Below, one piece after another: positions 7,889 through 16,767 of a DNA stretch of 64,000 nt (position 1 is the first letter of the stretch; each line of letters starts with the position of its first letter). The notes beneath the pieces are model-generated. The model saw only the letters and a list, made by a program, of their open reading frames with translations. It did no database searches and was not told the origin of the DNA. The DNA is from JAFGXT01 sp963677165 (lineage in GTDB: Bacteria > Verrucomicrobiota > Lentisphaeria > Victivallales > SZUA-371), in NCBI GenBank assembly GCA_963677165.2, contig CAXXSX010000002.1:2046001-2110000 (forward strand), written 5' to 3'. The position numbers and the translations under genes were made by a program.

Positions 7889-9532
7889 CTATCCCTGAGT
7901 CATCCAGTTTTCCATGAATTCCGCTATCGACTGAGGTGTAGCCTCTACCTTATTACCTAGTGCTTCCGCGGCGCTTTCCAGAGCTTTTGTCTGGGCGTCT
8001 CCCCCGGAACCAAGGGCTGCATAATCTTCTCCATAAACTTCATCATCAAATCCGGCTCCAATATCTGCCCCGTTTACTGTTGTACGGTTAAAGTACTTAC
8101 GGAATACTCCGTATAGAATGAGCAGTACCAGCATTCCAGCAACCGGTCTGATCAGACCGGAATTACTCAACCGGTCAACCTGGTTAAGAATCTGATCGGT
8201 GATTGGAACTTTGAGCGCGTGAATTTGCTGAACCGGAGCAAACTGCATTTGCTTTACGGTTACGGCTTTCGCTCCTTTATCTGTCTTATAGTTAGCTGCT
8301 CCGACTGCGGCCGCGACCAGCTTTTCAAAGTTTGCCATTTCTTCGGGGCTCCAGGGAGTTCCTGCCGCGCCTTCTTTCGCGTCTTTGCCGGCTCCAGACT
8401 TATATCCAACGGTAACCGCAACTGTCATCTGTCGGATACGTCCACCTTTGATGGATACTTTTTCCATTGATTTAGGAATCATGAACTTGCGCTCGACAGT
8501 TTTGCGTTGTTCGGTCATGGTTTTATTGTCTGTTCCAGCTGTGGGGTTACTGATAGGAACGGTTGTTTGTCCACGATTTTGAGAGGCGGCTCCGGCTGCT
8601 TTTCCGCGAGAGGCTCCGGCTTTCTGGGAATCGTCTGTAATCAATTTTTCCGATACGACGGTCGCCTGTTCGGTGTTGAGTGATTCAATTACCCGGTCGA
8701 TTTTTTCAAAATCAATATCACAAGATACCATCGCCACAACTTTGTCGGAACCGACAATCGGGCGTAGTATAGCTTCTGCCTTTTCTTTCAGGTCGTTTTC
8801 AATGCTTCTGCGCAGTTCCATTCTTGACCCCGGATCACTGCCGCCGGCTCCATCTTCAGTCACCTGACGACGAAGAAGACGTCCGCGGTTGTCGGTTATT
8901 GTGACATCGTTTGGAGTCATTCCCGGGACCGCGCTGGCTACCATATAGCGTACGCTGTTAATCTGATCACTTGAAAGGTGAGAACCGTGATTCAATACCA
9001 GCATAATAGAAGCGGTAGGGTGTTCACTGGCCTTTTTAAAGATGCTTTTCCGCGGCATTGTTACCATTACTTTTGAATCGACAACTCCGGGCATTTCGGC
9101 AATCATCCGCTGCAGTTCTCCCTGAATTGCGCGCTGGTAGGCGATCTGCTGTTGACGATCAGTCAGACCCAGCTGCATATTGTCAAAAAGTTCAAAGCCG
9201 TTGCCTTTTGATGCTACAGCCACGCCTTCCGCGGCAACTTTCATGCGCATGTCATATACATCTTTACCCGGAACCATAATGGTACGACCGCCATTGGTAA
9301 GCTTCATGGATACATCGTTGTCACGAATAATATCACTTACTTGTGCGGCGGTTTTCGAATCCAGATCCGAATATAAGATTCTCCAGTCCGGACGTGATCC
9401 AAAGTAGAGTATTCCACTGATTACGCCAATACTGGCAACCGCGATGAGGATGATGCTGACTTTCTGTCCGATGCCTATATTTTTCCATATATCAGCCAGA
9501 GCGGTCAGTACGTTGCCAAATACGTTATTCAT
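7889..9532 (-). CDS. fliF: Flagellar MS-ring protein FliF
   Basis: This 547-residue protein has an N-terminal membrane helix (about 21-44), a large periplasmic region with ring-building motifs (RILYSDLDSKTAAQVSDIIR, then FELFDNMQLGLTDRQQQIAYQRA across about 95-120) and a second membrane helix near residues 447-467. A short cytoplasmic tail ends ESIAEFMENWMT-like and would dock on FliG. It forms the MS ring in the inner membrane, the first structure of the basal body. AAAGG lies 9 bases before its start. It is the first gene of the operon in this window, and a possible sigma-54 site lies about 54 bases upstream. Confidence 0.96.
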   Translation of the reverse strand: MNNVFGNVLTALADIWKNIGIGQKVSIILIAVASIGVISGILYFGSRPDWRILYSDLDSKTAAQVSDIIRDNDVSMKLTNGGRTIMVPGKDVYDMRMKVAAEGVAVASKGNGFELFDNMQLGLTDRQQQIAYQRAIQGELQRMIAEMPGVVDSKVMVTMPRKSIFKKASEHPTASIMLVLNHGSHLSSDQINSVRYMVASAVPGMTPNDVTITDNRGRLLRRQVTEDGAGGSDPGSRMELRRSIENDLKEKAEAILRPIVGSDKVVAMVSCDIDFEKIDRVIESLNTEQATVVSEKLITDDSQKAGASRGKAAGAASQNRGQTTVPISNPTAGTDNKTMTEQRKTVERKFMIPKSMEKVSIKGGRIRQMTVAVTVGYKSGAGKDAKEGAAGTPWSPEEMANFEKLVAAAVGAANYKTDKGAKAVTVKQMQFAPVQQIHALKVPITDQILNQVDRLSNSGLIRPVAGMLVLLILYGVFRKYFNRTTVNGADIGAGFDDEVYGEDYAALGSGGDAQTKALESAAEALGNKVEATPQSIAEFMENWMTQG

Positions 9533-9585
9533 AGCCGTTTACCTTTTGTTTAGTTTTCCACTTGTTTCGCAATTGTCTTTAATTC

Positions 9586-9600
9586 GCAGATTGCGGACCA
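9586..9600 (-). promoter_or_regulatory. Candidate sigma-54 promoter for the fliF operon
   Basis: The minus strand reads TGGTCCGCAATCTGC, with GG-N10-GC at the spacing of -24/-12 elements and 8 of 11 consensus positions by eye. It ends 54 bases before the fliF start. On its own this is weak, but the flgD unit has a similar site. sigma-54 control of flagellar genes is common in bacteria. Confidence 0.35.
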
Positions 9601-9763
9601 GCTTTTTTTTTCGGTCCAGACAAAATGCCTTCATGACATCGCTTAACGAATAAGTCCAACTGTCATAATTCCCTGATATCGAAAGAATCATGCCGGGATA
9701 TGTGCCTGATTGCCTTAAGAAGATATTTTTGCTGATTTTGGGTCGGTATACACGAAACAGGTA

Positions 9764-9792
9764 TAAAAAAAGGCCCGTCCGAAGACGAGCCT
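9764..9792 (-). terminator. Terminator after secDF (UUCG tetraloop)
   Basis: On the minus strand AGGCTCGTC pairs with GACGGGCCT (9 bp, one G-U) around a TTCG tetraloop, followed by seven T. It lies 58 bases past the secDF stop and isolates this operon from fliF. Confidence 0.92.
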
Positions 9793-9850
9793 GTGATAGT
9801 GGTTTTGGCAACAGATGTTGAAAAAAACATCTGTTGTTTGATGTGTCGAA

Positions 9851-12403
9851 TTAATGAATATTTTTTCCGATACGTTTGTGCCAGACGGAAACTATCGGGC
9901 TGGCAACGAAAATTGAAGAGTAGGTACCGACAACAACCCCGATCAGCATTACCAGCACAAAGTCGCCGATGGCAACACCACCGCTGATCATCAGAACAAT
10001 CAACACCAGCATCGTGGTAATAGATGTCAACAGAGTACGACTCAGGGTCTGATTAATACTTATATTAATGATTTCTTTGAAGGACTTACCCTTTTCTAAG
10101 CCGATGTCTTCACGGATTCGGTCGAATACCACAATCGTATCGTTCAATGAATAACCGATAATCGTCAACAGTGCCGCAATAACTGACAGGGTAATTTCAC
10201 ATCCGCCGTTAATCATACCGATCACTGCGAAAATACCAGTAGCAATCGTTACGTCGTGAGCCAGGGCCACGATCGAAGCAATAGCGAAGGTGAATTCGAA
10301 TCGGAATGAGATGTAGATAATGATACTTACCAGAGCCAGGAATATTGCCAGCAGTGCCGACTTGGTAAACTGTTGTCCGATAAGACCGCCGACAGTTGTT
10401 TCACTGCCGTCTTTATATTTGGCATCCGGGAATGCTTTATTCAGAATCTCAGTTACTGCTTCTTTCGGACTATTGTTGTTCTGCTGAGTAATCGTGTTAA
10501 TATCTTTATCACGGATAAGGATTGTTAGCTTCCGGTCCGAGTTATCCATTGATTTTTTGTAATTGACTTTGGAATCTTTGAACCCAGCATTTTCGAGGAC
10601 AGAAGCAATGTCTGCCGCAGCTACTAGTTTTGAGTAGTTCAGGGAAATCTGGGTACCACCGGTAAAGTCAATACCAAGAAGATTTTGTCCACGGATCCCG
10701 ATAACAATAAGTGAGATTACAATTAGAATCCCGGAGAAGGTAAGAGCCGCTTTACTCAGGCCGAGGAAGTCAAAATCCTTTTTCGGGCAGAGCCAACTTG
10801 CCAGTTTCATTCCTTTGAGATCAAATACGCGTCCAAGGATATCGAATACCAAACGGGTCAGAAACAGAGCCGTGAACATACTGGTTGCGATACCAATACT
10901 CAGGGTGACTGCGAAACCTTTGATTGGACCTGTACCGAGATACATCAGGATCAGCGCGGTGATCAACGTTGTCAGGTTGGCATCCAAAATAGTGGTGAAT
11001 GCCCGACCGTAACCCAGATCAATGGAATTCGACAGGCTCTTGCCTTTAGATAATTCTTCACGAATACGTTCGAAAATCAGCACGTTGGCGTCAACCGACA
11101 TACCAATTGTAAGAATAATACCGGCAATACCCGGCAATGTCAGGGTAGCCGAGAAGGTTGCCATGGCGCCAAGTACCAGGATAATATTAACTGCCAGCGC
11201 GATATCGGCGATAAGTCCGGCGCGGAAGTAGTAAACCAGCATAAACAGCATTACCACAACCAGAGCGATAATACCGGCGGTGATACCGTTGTCCACGTTT
11301 TCCTTACCCAAAGTCGGGTCAGTGTCAAACACGGCTTCAATATCGATTTTTACCGGAATGCTGCCGCTTACCAGTGCATCGGAAATGTTTTCAACTTCTT
11401 CACGAGTGAAATCACCGCTGATTTCAGCGGAACCATCCGTGATAGCCTGACGAATAACCGGAGCACAATAGAGTTTGCCGTCAAGGACGATTGCCAGTTG
11501 ACGATCAATATTCGCACGGGTTACGTTCGCGAATTCCTGACCACCCGCACGGTTGAAACGTAACAGGATCTTGCGTTGTCCGAACTGGTCGGTCTGGGGA
11601 CGTGCGTCAACAATATTATCACCGGTCATTTCCGGCTTGACTTTAACAAAATAAGTACGGATAACCGGGTTGCCCTTGCGGTCATGATCCGTTACAGTCA
11701 TTTTTTCAAAACCAACCGGAGGAACAAATTCTTTTGGATCAGCTTTGAATTCAGCAACCAGTTTATCGTTATTCTTGCTGACCAGACGGAATTCCAGGCT
11801 GGCAGACATTTTAATCAGTTTTTCCAGTTTGATCTTTTCGTCTTTGGCGACAATTGGAGCTTTCAGGGAAATATAGCTGCTGCCAAACGGGGAAATTTCA
11901 GATTCATAGATTTTCTGGGTTTCCATACGTTTACGCAGGATTTCAATCGCCTCATCGCGATATTGATCAAAGGATTTTTCTTCCTGTCCTTTTTTCTCTT
12001 CCGCAGTAAAATCGCCTCTTTTTTCTTCAACCAGCTTAAGGATGAATTCCACCCCGCCGTTGAGGTCGAGTCCCAGACGGATCGAACCTGCAGCTTTTTT
12101 CTTAACATAGCTGATCGCGTCAGAGTTGTTCATAATATCCTTGCCTTTGATATATTCGGGCAGGTTTATACCCAGCTCATCGGCTGATGTTTGAAGCGCT
12201 TTCGACGGATACAGGCTTTTGTCTTTGTCTTGCTTGGCTTTGGCAGAAGCAACCAATTCATTGATCTTGGCGTCTTCCTTAGACAGCAGGCTCTTGAAAG
12301 TATCATAGATGTCACGCTGGTACAGTGGATAGATTGACAATCCGAATACCGCGATAACGATAAGTGTGAAAATAATTCTTAGCAGAACCGGTTTCTTATT
12401 CAT
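9851..12403 (-). CDS. secDF: Fused protein-export membrane protein SecDF
   Basis: An 850-residue fusion of SecD and SecF, the proton-driven accessory pair of the Sec translocon that pulls exported proteins through SecYEG. The SecD half has one N-terminal membrane helix, the motif GLDLNGGVEF (about 112-121; GLDLRGG in many others), a periplasmic P1 domain and six membrane helices with GMSVDANVLIFERIREE. The SecF half starts near residue 545 with its own helix and GIDFTGGTQISL, and ends with GYSLNDTIVVFDRIRED and further helices. Fusion is known in Bacteroidetes, Bacillus and PVC bacteria. It lies 24 bases downstream of yajC, whose product joins the same complex. Confidence 0.95.
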   Translation of the reverse strand: MNKKPVLLRIIFTLIVIAVFGLSIYPLYQRDIYDTFKSLLSKEDAKINELVASAKAKQDKDKSLYPSKALQTSADELGINLPEYIKGKDIMNNSDAISYVKKKAAGSIRLGLDLNGGVEFILKLVEEKRGDFTAEEKKGQEEKSFDQYRDEAIEILRKRMETQKIYESEISPFGSSYISLKAPIVAKDEKIKLEKLIKMSASLEFRLVSKNNDKLVAEFKADPKEFVPPVGFEKMTVTDHDRKGNPVIRTYFVKVKPEMTGDNIVDARPQTDQFGQRKILLRFNRAGGQEFANVTRANIDRQLAIVLDGKLYCAPVIRQAITDGSAEISGDFTREEVENISDALVSGSIPVKIDIEAVFDTDPTLGKENVDNGITAGIIALVVVMLFMLVYYFRAGLIADIALAVNIILVLGAMATFSATLTLPGIAGIILTIGMSVDANVLIFERIREELSKGKSLSNSIDLGYGRAFTTILDANLTTLITALILMYLGTGPIKGFAVTLSIGIATSMFTALFLTRLVFDILGRVFDLKGMKLASWLCPKKDFDFLGLSKAALTFSGILIVISLIVIGIRGQNLLGIDFTGGTQISLNYSKLVAAADIASVLENAGFKDSKVNYKKSMDNSDRKLTILIRDKDINTITQQNNNSPKEAVTEILNKAFPDAKYKDGSETTVGGLIGQQFTKSALLAIFLALVSIIIYISFRFEFTFAIASIVALAHDVTIATGIFAVIGMINGGCEITLSVIAALLTIIGYSLNDTIVVFDRIREDIGLEKGKSFKEIINISINQTLSRTLLTSITTMLVLIVLMISGGVAIGDFVLVMLIGVVVGTYSSIFVASPIVSVWHKRIGKNIH

Positions 12404-12427
12404 AATTTCCCGTTACCTTTCCTGATA

Positions 12428-12802
12428 TTACTTGGTTTCCGGTTCGGTTGCGCCGGCGATTCCGCTGACACCGTTCTTAGTAACTTCGATTTCTACTTTA
12501 TCGGCGATTTCAACGATAAATGATTTTTCATGAACCTTCTTAATTGTTCCCATGATTCCTCCACCGGTTACAACCCGGTCGCCGGACTTGATTCCATTAA
12601 GCATTTCCTGGCGTTGTTTTGCCTGTTTACGCTGAGTCCTGAACATGAAGAAGAACATAACTCCCATGATGACGAACAGCGGAACCATGCTGATCAAACT
12701 GCCTGCGCCTCCCTGTGTTCCAGTTGACTCAGCTGAACCTGTTCCTGTTGATGCCGCTCCGCTTGCTGCGGCCTGACCGATGAGAATAAGAGAATTCATC
12801 AT
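12428..12802 (-). CDS. yajC: Preprotein translocase subunit YajC
   Basis: A 124-residue protein with one membrane helix (about 36-56, ISMVPLFVIMGVMFFFMFRTQ) followed by RKQAKQRQEMLNGIKSGDRVVT and a small beta barrel, the standard YajC layout. The Ala/Ser/Gly/Thr-rich N-terminal 30 residues are longer than in E. coli. YajC binds SecDF and SecYEG. AAGGGG lies 7 bases before paired ATG codons, so the start could be one codon later. A TTGTCA/TAACTT promoter lies about 80 bases upstream. Confidence 0.93.
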   Translation of the reverse strand: MMNSLILIGQAAASGAASTGTGSAESTGTQGGAGSLISMVPLFVIMGVMFFFMFRTQRKQAKQRQEMLNGIKSGDRVVTGGGIMGTIKKVHEKSFIVEIADKVEIEVTKNGVSGIAGATEPETK

Positions 12803-12882
12803 TATTTAACCCCTTGTCATTGATTATATTAATTTTACTAACAGTCTGTGTTGCTTTTATCCGTAAATTCGGACAAAATAGA

Positions 12883-12910
12883 AAGTTACATCACTTTTTC
12901 GTAATGACAA
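12883..12910 (-). promoter_or_regulatory. Probable promoter of yajC-secDF
   Basis: On the minus strand TTGTCA (12910-12905) and TAACTT (12888-12883) are separated by 16 bases. No other pair as good was seen between yajC and the next upstream gene. Confidence 0.45.
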
Positions 12911-13077
12911 GTATTTTACGGGAGTTTTTACAAAAAAGTAGGCCAAGATATTAGAATTAAGAGTAAAGAATGTGGGAAAGTTTTAGACTGTAACAATAAT
13001 TCATTATGCGGAATAGCCCTTAACTTGCTGAAAACAAACCAGCTGTACATTTATTTTGTCCAATTCTTAATTTCCGG

Positions 13078-14244
13078 TTAACGGGGATTATCCTGTTTGA
13101 ATTTATTTACGTGATCAACCAGCATTCGGCCTCGTGCCTGCCATGAATGTTCGGCTTCCGCCAGTACTTTGGCTTTTTCGCCCATTTCGCGTAATTTGTC
13201 AGGGCGGCTCAGGGCATTCGTGAGTCGCTCGAATAACTGCTCGAACCGGGTATATTTATACATGATTGTGTTGGTGCCGTCACTGAGTACTTCGCGGTGG
13301 TAATTGTTTTCCATAACGATAGGAACCGCACCGCTTAGCATGGCGGAAAATACTCTGTCATGTGAGCCATCTTCATACATTCCCAAATCAATACACATAC
13401 GTGCGCGAGTGATGATTTTATTGAGTTCGATGGTGGGGCAGGGAGGATGAATTCGGTGGTGTTTGAATAGATCGTCTGGCCAGCTTCCCCATATATCGAT
13501 TGCGATTCCGGCGTCATCAAGTTTTTTCAGGCAGTTTAGCCGCTTTTCCGCCCGGAGATATGCGTCGATCAATGGGTAATATTCCGCCATAGTAAAGAAC
13601 AGGTTTTTGTCTGCAAGGTCAAATCCGTAGTTGCGCAAAACTTCAGCAAGGGCATCAATAATAGGCATGGTGTCCTGTTTTAATAATATTTCAGCCGTGT
13701 CCAGAAGAATCTTACGTATACCATTACTTTTAACCGCGTTTATTTTTGCATATCTGGCTTCGGGGTCATAATAAGTTCCTACAAACATTATATCAATATC
13801 TCTTTCCGGGGCGAAATCTTCTGCTTTGGCGCAGCTGCCGCCATGCGGCAGGAAAAACTGACGGCTTTGTAAATTACAGTATTTGTTAACCATGGCTACG
13901 TGGTTGCGGTCGATAAAACCGATCATATCATTGTGAAAATACAGGCGTTTGTGGTGAAGCAGCGGCGGATCGATAATATGGGCAACAAACACGCATCCTT
14001 TATCACGGTAATACCTGAAGCCGGTTTTGTTTTCGACAAAAGGCCTTATTGCGTTGAGGGAATATATAAAATCAACATTTTCATATAAGTCAGGGTTTTT
14101 GGCGATACGAACTTGGGATTTGTCCGTCATGTCAAACAATTCTATTTCATAACCGAGTTCTCTGACGCCTTCTGCAATCGGCAATACGATTGAACGATCC
14201 AGGGAATAGGAGAAGTCCCCAAGGAAAAATATTGCTTTTTTCAT
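13078..14244 (-). CDS. CgeB-like family glycosyltransferase
   Basis: A 388-residue protein without membrane segments. The C-terminal half has the pattern of CgeB/Glyco_trans_1_2 proteins (GT-B fold): DIDIMFVGTYYDP near 163, RLNCLKKLDDAGIAIDIWGSW near 247, then MCIDLGMYEDGSHDRVFSAML, which is followed by SGAVPIVMENN, the donor-binding segment where a glycan enzyme gauges its nucleotide sugar. The donor and acceptor are unknown. This family is often found in protein or spore-coat glycosylation, and in flagellated bacteria may act on flagellin. It lies 97 bases downstream of a GT4-type glycosyltransferase on the same strand. Confidence 0.75.
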   Translation of the reverse strand: MKKAIFFLGDFSYSLDRSIVLPIAEGVRELGYEIELFDMTDKSQVRIAKNPDLYENVDFIYSLNAIRPFVENKTGFRYYRDKGCVFVAHIIDPPLLHHKRLYFHNDMIGFIDRNHVAMVNKYCNLQSRQFFLPHGGSCAKAEDFAPERDIDIMFVGTYYDPEARYAKINAVKSNGIRKILLDTAEILLKQDTMPIIDALAEVLRNYGFDLADKNLFFTMAEYYPLIDAYLRAEKRLNCLKKLDDAGIAIDIWGSWPDDLFKHHRIHPPCPTIELNKIITRARMCIDLGMYEDGSHDRVFSAMLSGAVPIVMENNYHREVLSDGTNTIMYKYTRFEQLFERLTNALSRPDKLREMGEKAKVLAEAEHSWQARGRMLVDHVNKFKQDNPR

Positions 14245-14340
14245 AATTTATGATCTACCAGTAATTGTTTTGCTCGTCTGAAATTAGAGGTCTTATATAT
14301 TATTATTGAGCTTAAGGAATATATCAAATTGACAGGAACA

Positions 14341-15480
14341 CTATTTCATGGGGGTCGTGATCATATCAATAACTTCTATCAGGCGGTCAACGTGATAATT
14401 CCAGTTGAATTTCTCTTTTTGTTTATAGCCTTCTTTGATCATTTCTTCCCTGAGGGCACTGTTCATTAGTAGTTCCTCCAGATGATGGTACAGTTCTGTG
14501 CTGGAATCAGGATTGAAGGTAATGACCGCGTTTCCGCCGATTTCCGGTAGAGCCGAAGAATTGGAACAAACTATAGGGACTCCACAACTCATTGCTTCCG
14601 CAAGTGGTATTCCGTACCCTTCATGATATGATGGGAAGGCGTAGATGCAGGCCCGACGAAATACTTCCGGCATATGTTCTTTTTTTATGTGGTCTGTAAA
14701 TATGATATTTTCGCTGTCGGAGGATTTTTCCACATACTTTACCAATTTTCCTCCTGCAGGGAGGATACTTCCGGTCAGGACAAGTTTATGCTTTATTTTC
14801 AGGCGGTCGGGCAGCTTTTGATATGCTTTAATCAGCGTCAGGTGATTAAAATTGGGATTGCCGACTTCCCCATTGTACAGGATATATTGATCCGGAAGGG
14901 AATTGATTTTATCCGTTGAGATGACATCATTGCCGGGAGAACTATAAAAAACAGCCACATTAAATCCGCCGTAATTAATGATAACCCGGTTCTGGGATAT
15001 GCCTGACAGCCTGATTACTTCGTCACGGGCATTTTCATTCAAGGCTATGACATAATCGGTTTTGAGCAGTGATTGCGGAATAACCTTTTTCAGCCAGAGG
15101 TTCTTGATCCATGACAGCGGCGAGTGATTTAAGTTGTATGCAAAGTCGTGGACAACGGCAATAGATGGTATTGGTAACCGTCCCAGCATCATCCGCTCTC
15201 CTGCTGGAAGCAGGCAAATATCGTAGTTATTGAAATTAATTTTCAGGGGTAAGAAAAAAAAGTGTTTTAACTGTAGTTTGAGGCCATTGCCTCTATATGG
15301 AAGCGTAATAATGTTGATGTTGTCGTGTTTGTTGTCAAAATACTGTACATCACACTCCTGCATGAGCAGATCGATCTGATAGCCTCTCTCCGCAAGCAGG
15401 GATACTGTACTGTGAATATATTCCGCGAGTCCGGACTCTTTTTGTCCGTATCCGAAACCACTGTATAAAACCCTCAACAT
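14341..15480 (-). CDS. GT4-type glycosyltransferase
   Basis: A 379-residue GT-B retaining glycosyltransferase. The C-terminal domain shows the hallmark ACIYAFPSYHEGYGIPLAEA followed by MSCGVPIVCSNSSALPEIGG (about 281-320), including the E-x7-E type donor-binding motif, and an ILYNGEVGNPNFNHLTLIKAY block before it. The N-terminal domain begins LRVLYSGFGYGQKESGLAEYI. It probably adds a sugar to a cell-surface or secreted glycan; the specific sugar cannot be told. It is transcribed with the CgeB-like gene below it and is divergent from the ABC sugar importer. Confidence 0.85.
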   Translation of the reverse strand: MLRVLYSGFGYGQKESGLAEYIHSTVSLLAERGYQIDLLMQECDVQYFDNKHDNINIITLPYRGNGLKLQLKHFFFLPLKINFNNYDICLLPAGERMMLGRLPIPSIAVVHDFAYNLNHSPLSWIKNLWLKKVIPQSLLKTDYVIALNENARDEVIRLSGISQNRVIINYGGFNVAVFYSSPGNDVISTDKINSLPDQYILYNGEVGNPNFNHLTLIKAYQKLPDRLKIKHKLVLTGSILPAGGKLVKYVEKSSDSENIIFTDHIKKEHMPEVFRRACIYAFPSYHEGYGIPLAEAMSCGVPIVCSNSSALPEIGGNAVITFNPDSSTELYHHLEELLMNSALREEMIKEGYKQKEKFNWNYHVDRLIEVIDMITTPMK

Positions 15481-15945
15481 CTTTTTGATCCCTCAATTAC
15501 TACTCCCTGGGATAAGAACCGAAAGCGGAAAGACCATGAATTCAAATTTCCCCGTTATCTCCCGCATTACCCAATACTTGAACACAAAAAATACTATAAC
15601 CTACCTGTTTTCAGATACCAGTTCTCATTTAATATTTTGTAGTAATTTCATTATATTCAGCAAAAAAGAGCTAGCTTTGTAATGAGGAAAATGCAATAAG
15701 ATGATGAGCGTATTCTTTTGGGTGTCCTGCGTTTTTCGGTTCGTATCTCAGAAGGGAGGATTTGTCGTTATTTATTGTTTTTTTTTAGATCAAATCAGTA
15801 GAATGTATAGCTATACTATTGTAAAGCTTATAAACAAGTATATATTAATTGAGGCTTATTCATAATATATCAATTAGTGTTCGGATCGCTCTAATAATAA
15901 TTCGGATTTATAATTTTTTTCATATAATAAGCAAGAGGAGAAAGA
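15481..15945. other. Divergent intergenic region upstream of the sugar ABC operon
   Basis: This 465-base AT-rich gap separates the GT4 gene (minus) from the ABC operon (plus). It contains a perfect 12-base palindrome GTATAGCTATAC at 15805-15816 and two TTCGGAT direct repeats (15880-15886 and 15901-15907) spaced 21 bases apart, close to two helical turns, just upstream of the operon. A strong ribosome site AGAGGAG sits at 15933-15939. No gene or RNA was recognised. These repeats could bind a regulator of the sugar operon, but that is a guess. Confidence 0.4.
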
Positions 15946-16767
15946 ATGAAGATCTTATTAGCTGCAGGTAGCTTAATGCTGACTGCGGGGTCACTGTCTG
16001 GCAGTGATCTGTCTCCCGCGAACCAGGTGTTGGAAGCATATTCAAACGTGCAGTATCCACGCGCACGTAAACTGGCCCAAAAATATTCAAAATTGCCGGA
16101 GTCCCGACTGGTTTTGGCCTTGTGTGCGGTTTTTGACCGCAAAAAACAGGATATAGACTATGGGATACCGGAACTGAAAAAGATTTATGACGACCAGTCC
16201 ATTCCCGCAAAATATCGTCTACAGGCGGGACTTGCATATGCCCGGGCAGCCCAGACTCTTGGTATGCGTGGACATTATCCGATCGTTGACGGAATTGATT
16301 ATGACAAAGTCTATGATGAGATAATCAAGCAGTTTCCTGACCGGCCTGAAACCTGTTTTGCGGTATTTTACAAGACATCCGAATTATTGAATTCCGATGT
16401 GTCTGATGATCATAGTGAGGGAATTCAGATCCTTGAGAAATTTACCGCAGACTTTAAGGGCGATAAAACTTATCTTGCCGCGATTTATATACAACTTGCC
16501 AACCAGTATATCTGGAATGGGAAGAACTATGAAAAGAGCATTAAAAATTTCGTTTCCGCACTTCATGTCGGAATTGTAAATCCAAGGAATCGTGAAGGTA
16601 TTCTCTATCAGATTGGGCGGATGTATGATACAAAACTTCATAATAAAGTGTTGGCAAAAAAATACTATATGCAATTTGTGAAAGAGTATCCCAACTCCTC
16701 AAACGAACCTGTTGTTCGGCGTTTTTTGCGTGAAATGGACGCAGAAAATCAAAAAGGGGGTAAATGA
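15946..16767 (+). CDS. Secreted TPR-repeat protein of the sugar ABC operon
   Basis: A 273-residue protein with an N-terminal signal peptide (MKILLAAGSLMLTAGSLSG, cleavage near 19-21) and helical repeats of TPR type (for example PETCFAVFYKTSELL, then LAAIYIQLANQYIWNGKNYEKSIKNF and GRMYDTKLHNKVLAKKYYMQF, each about 34 residues apart). No enzyme motif is seen. It probably acts in the periplasm as a scaffold, perhaps for the binding protein encoded next, with which it overlaps by four bases (ATGA). The ribosome site AGAGGAG is strong. It is the first gene of the importer operon. Confidence 0.65.
   Translation: MKILLAAGSLMLTAGSLSGSDLSPANQVLEAYSNVQYPRARKLAQKYSKLPESRLVLALCAVFDRKKQDIDYGIPELKKIYDDQSIPAKYRLQAGLAYARAAQTLGMRGHYPIVDGIDYDKVYDEIIKQFPDRPETCFAVFYKTSELLNSDVSDDHSEGIQILEKFTADFKGDKTYLAAIYIQLANQYIWNGKNYEKSIKNFVSALHVGIVNPRNREGILYQIGRMYDTKLHNKVLAKKYYMQFVKEYPNSSNEPVVRRFLREMDAENQKGGK

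Larger units (their letters stand above)
9533..9850. other. Intergenic region between fliF and secDF
   Basis: This 318-base gap between two minus-strand genes holds the secDF terminator (9764-9792) and, nearer fliF, a possible sigma-54 promoter (9586-9600). A GGACC/GGTCC inverted repeat flanks an A-rich run just upstream of that site (about 9597-9620). No convincing gene is present: the 90-codon minus-strand frame has no family pattern and contains the promoter candidate. Confidence 0.6.

Noticed and set aside
9539..9811. 90-codon minus-strand reading frame between fliF and secDF
   Set aside because: It spans the secDF terminator and the candidate sigma-54 site, has no recognisable family pattern and no good ribosome site.
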